In this document: positions 62,344-64,000 of the stretch, in pieces
Position numbering within the stretch: position 1 is the stretch's first letter
Layout: every line of letters begins with the position of its first letter
NCBI RefSeq assembly: GCF_002094975.1
Contig: NZ_CP015284.1
Span: forward strand, 62,001 to 126,000
DNA from: Streptococcus salivarius
GTDB taxonomy: Bacteria; Bacillota; Bacilli; Lactobacillales; Streptococcaceae
Direction: 5' to 3'
DNA: 64,000 bases
The notes under the pieces: model-generated
The model's database searches: none
What the model was told of the DNA's origin: nothing
What the model saw: the letters and a program-made list of their open reading frames with translations, nothing else
Position numbers and translations under genes: made by a program

Positions 62344-62385
62344 ATGATAGGCTATTTTATATAGGTGTCGCAACCTAGTGACATA
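62344..62385 (-). promoter_or_regulatory. Regulon promoter (site 7), apparently leaderless
   Basis: On the - strand ATGTCACTAGGTTG (element 62371-62385), 21 bp, TATCAT (62344-62349), six bases, ATG at 62337. The spacing to the ATG is the same as at site 4. Confidence 0.72.
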
Positions 62386-62419
62386 GGTTGACTTTCGAGC
62401 TTATTCTGGTTTCCTAGCA

Positions 62420-62625
62420 TTGAAATAACCCCTTTAATAAGCTATACTAAAAATGTGTTTAGGAGTATTCCTAAACACAGTCATTGTTTTCCCCTTCGGG
62501 GAATTTTATGGAGAGGTTGCTTTTCTCCTTCTTCTCCATTTCTTCTTTTTCATAAAACGTCATTGTTTTTTGAAAATATTGTTGTTGTGACCATTGGAAC
62601 TTCCTGTTGTTCCGATGGTTTTTTC
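62420..62625 (+). ncRNA. Candidate small RNA 1 with anti-Shine-Dalgarno loop
   Basis: TTGAAA (62420-62425), 17 bp and TATACT (62443-62448) predict a start near 62455. The RNA begins with a perfect hairpin (GTGTTTAGGA/TCCTAAACAC), then a UUCG-type hairpin (TTCCCC/GGGGAA). A third stem, ATGGAGA/TCTCCAT, has a loop containing CTTTTCTCCTTCT. It ends in a terminator (ACCATTGGAAC/GTTCCGATGGT, T6). No frame with a ribosome site is present. The CU-rich loop resembles the unpaired CUCC of streptococcal csRNAs, which block ribosome sites. The motif GTCATTGTTTT occurs twice. Confidence 0.65.
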
Positions 62626-62651
62626 TTGTCTAAATGAGGTCCTTTGACAAC

Positions 62652-62930
62652 AAAAAAGAGGCAGCCCTCAATGGACTACCTCTCTTCCCAAGAGAAATTT
62701 CTCTGGAGAAGAAAAACAATGACTATTTTTAGTTTAACAGCGAGGGGAGAAACCTCATAACACTAAAAACAGAAAGGATAGTTATGCTTTGGGGGAGGTC
62801 CCTGATTCATAACTAATAGAAGTTAATAGATTATGTTAGATACGAGAGGAGAAATCTCGTCTAACCTTACAACAATGGTTGGGTTAAGGAGAGGGGAGAA
62901 ACCTCATTCCTGAACCTTGATATAAGTATA
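62652..62930 (-). ncRNA. Candidate small RNA 2, multi-hairpin, convergent with RNA 1
   Basis: An extended -10 (TGATATACT, 62925-62933) on the - strand suggests a start near 62918. Three hairpins show the same heptamer loop: stems GAGG/CCTC (62891-62905 and 62742-62756) and GAGA/TCTC (62844-62858), each with TTTCTCC in the - strand loop. A fourth stem (TAGTTATG arms, 62779-62815) exposes CCTCCCCC. GTCATTGTTTTTCTTCTCC follows, then a terminator (AGAGGTAG/CTGCCTCT plus T6, 62652-62683). The repeated pyrimidine loops are complementary to GGAGAAA-type ribosome sites. No -35 box is clear. Confidence 0.6.
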
Positions 62931-63048
62931 TCATAATAGGTCTTGTATTCGAAGCTCAGAGGACCCTTTATTTCACTTTTTTATATTTTTTTAACCTCCT
63001 ATAATCACGCTATTATTAACTGACATCATTCTAAAAAAATAATTCAGG

Positions 63049-63231
63049 CTATTCTCCAGATGCTGATGAAACTAGTAGGTTTTGTCTTTCATTACATGGG
63101 ATATTTACTTTCACCCCTAAAGCTTCAACTTGTCCACCTTTATAAATAAAGCAATATCCTAATCCTGCAAACAGAAAGATACATAGTCTTCCACTAGATG
63201 TATTTAAAAAATTATAAAAGTCTTTATCCAT
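63049..63231 (-). CDS. Small single-helix membrane protein
   Basis: 60 residues, ATG behind AAGGAG with 6-bp spacing. One membrane helix (LCIFLFAGLGYCFIYKG, about 16-33) is followed by a short polar tail (VEALGVKVNIPCNERQNLLV). It starts 14 bp after the stop of the PIN-domain gene and is cotranscribed with it. Function unknown; a partner of the anchored PIN protein is possible. Confidence 0.6.
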   Translation of the reverse strand: MDKDFYNFLNTSSGRLCIFLFAGLGYCFIYKGGQVEALGVKVNIPCNERQNLLVSSASGE

Positions 63232-63245
63232 ATTAATCTCCTTAT

Positions 63246-63911
63246 CTATGTTAGTTTATTACTAATTTTACCTATTACAAATCCTACTGATAGAAGACAA
63301 CCTCCCCAAATAATCTTTTGAAAGATTTTTGATTCCTCTTGATTATTGTTCTGCTCTTCAACCTGCTCCTCTGGCGTTTTTTGTTCTATAACTAATGTGT
63401 TTAGATTGGTTTCAAAACCTGTCTTTCCTTTATTGAGTTGTCCCAAATTATCAATAAAACAAACCATGATTTTCTTTCCTTTACAGGAATATAATTTGTT
63501 CAATTTATAAGCATCGACACTCAAATTTTTATCATTCGTTATTAGTAACTGTGAATGCTTTGACTTATCTTTGGTAATTCTAGATAACAATTCTGAGTCA
63601 GCAAAAGCCGAACTAACCTCTGACTGTTTTAAATCCTTATCTTCAAATATAAATAAATTACTGTAGTTCTTGAAAAGCAGAATCACAGATTTCGCTTTCT
63701 CTTGTTTTTCAATATTCTTTGAACTCAAATGCCTAACAATTTCTAAACATACTTCTCGGGTAACAATTATTTTCTTATTTAGAGCCTCAAAAATATCTTG
63801 ATATTGCACTAAAAACCTGCCCAATTCTGTATCATTCATTAGCGATGAGGTATCAATATATATCTTCTCATTAAGAGCCAACAAATCTTCTACATATTCT
63901 CTATTTGTCAT
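63246..63911 (-). CDS. PIN-domain protein with C-terminal membrane anchor
   Basis: 221 residues. The first 155 have PIN-nuclease features: Asp in KIYIDTSSLM, Glu in TREVCLEIVRH, Asp in FADSELLSRI and Asp in LLITNDKNLSVDAYKL, the usual set of four acids. After a Gln/Glu/Asn linker a C-terminal helix (IIWGGCLLSVGFVIGKI) would anchor it in the membrane. PIN proteins are Mg-dependent RNases, often toxins or RNA-processing enzymes; an anchored form is uncommon. It is next to the two candidate small RNAs. ATG 63911 is preceded by AGGAGG. Confidence 0.75.
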   Translation of the reverse strand: MTNREYVEDLLALNEKIYIDTSSLMNDTELGRFLVQYQDIFEALNKKIIVTREVCLEIVRHLSSKNIEKQEKAKSVILLFKNYSNLFIFEDKDLKQSEVSSAFADSELLSRITKDKSKHSQLLITNDKNLSVDAYKLNKLYSCKGKKIMVCFIDNLGQLNKGKTGFETNLNTLVIEQKTPEEQVEEQNNNQEESKIFQKIIWGGCLLSVGFVIGKISNKLT

Positions 63912-63973
63912 TTAGAAAACCTCCTATTACTTATATCTAAATTCTAAACTAAGCGGAATGTTATTGAAAATAA

Positions 63974-63999
63974 AAACGGGACTTTTTAGTCCCGTTTTA
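63974..63999. terminator. Intrinsic terminator at the window end
   Basis: AAACGGGACT-TTTT-AGTCCCGTTTT is a strong hairpin with a T-run in either direction. It probably closes a gene beyond the right edge, read leftwards. Confidence 0.85.
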
Positions 64000-64000
64000 T

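Noticed and set aside
1..64000. rRNA, tRNA or tmRNA genes
   Set aside because: No conserved rRNA or tRNA sequence was recognised on either strand.

Overview
The window is low-GC Firmicute DNA and most likely comes from a large conjugative plasmid or integrative element of a Streptococcus of the oral (salivarius/mitis) type. The evidence is a XerS-type recombinase, several LPxTG sortase substrates, IS families typical of streptococci (IS30/IS1239-like, ISL3, IS110, IS200 and IS66 remnants), a Gram-positive type IV secretion (T4SS) cluster and a streptococcal-style Y-family polymerase. No rRNA, tRNA, relaxase or VirD4 coupling protein is visible, so the mobility set is incomplete here. The species is an inference.

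Region 1 (1-15 kb) is an accessory patchwork. It opens with the C-terminal end of a class III lanthipeptide synthetase. Two tiny precursor genes and an ABC exporter follow. The precursors have an ILSLQ leader motif and two cysteine motifs each, SxxSxxC and SxxSxxxC, the pattern that gives labionin rings in labyrinthopeptins. An IS30 copy separates the synthetase from the precursors. Nine kilobases further on, the leader and first precursor are duplicated and joined to a third precursor with a different core. Between and after these lie decayed IS copies, an ORF-less group II intron, a membrane protein/HTH/lipoprotein operon, a probable structured RNA, a type I toxin locus, a methyltransferase and a LexA-like (S24) repressor with a truncated second copy.

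Region 2 (16-24 kb, + strand) looks like the maintenance module: a small Xre regulator, two unrecognised proteins beside a winged-helix protein that could be a replication or partition factor, small coiled-coil membrane proteins, an intact ISL3 copy with its 8-bp target duplication, and xerS.

Region 3 (24-42 kb, - strand) holds an LPxTG repeat protein, a UmuC-like polymerase operon behind a palindromic operator, a set resembling enterococcal PrgA/PrgB/PrgC (surface exclusion, aggregation, small wall protein), and a topoisomerase IA.

Region 4 (42-62.4 kb) is a MmeI-like restriction-modification protein followed by a long - strand T4SS cluster: a hydrolase, VirB4-like, VirB6-like, VirB8-like, VirB2-like and VirB3-like proteins, and a two-domain Clp-type AAA+ ATPase. 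The VirB4-like protein is split in two and has lost both Walker motifs, while the Clp-type protein keeps both pairs. The usual ATPase may therefore have been replaced. At least seven promoters across 45 kb share a 15-bp element, GGTGTCACTRGGTTR, placed 20-21 bp before a -10 box. This points to one regulator for the replication, adhesin, topoisomerase and T4SS genes. Two of these promoters place the start site on the ATG, implying leaderless mRNAs.

Region 5 (62.4-64 kb) carries two convergent, probably untranslated RNAs that display UUUCUCC-type sequences in hairpin loops (anti-Shine-Dalgarno-like), then a small membrane protein and a membrane-anchored PIN-domain protein.
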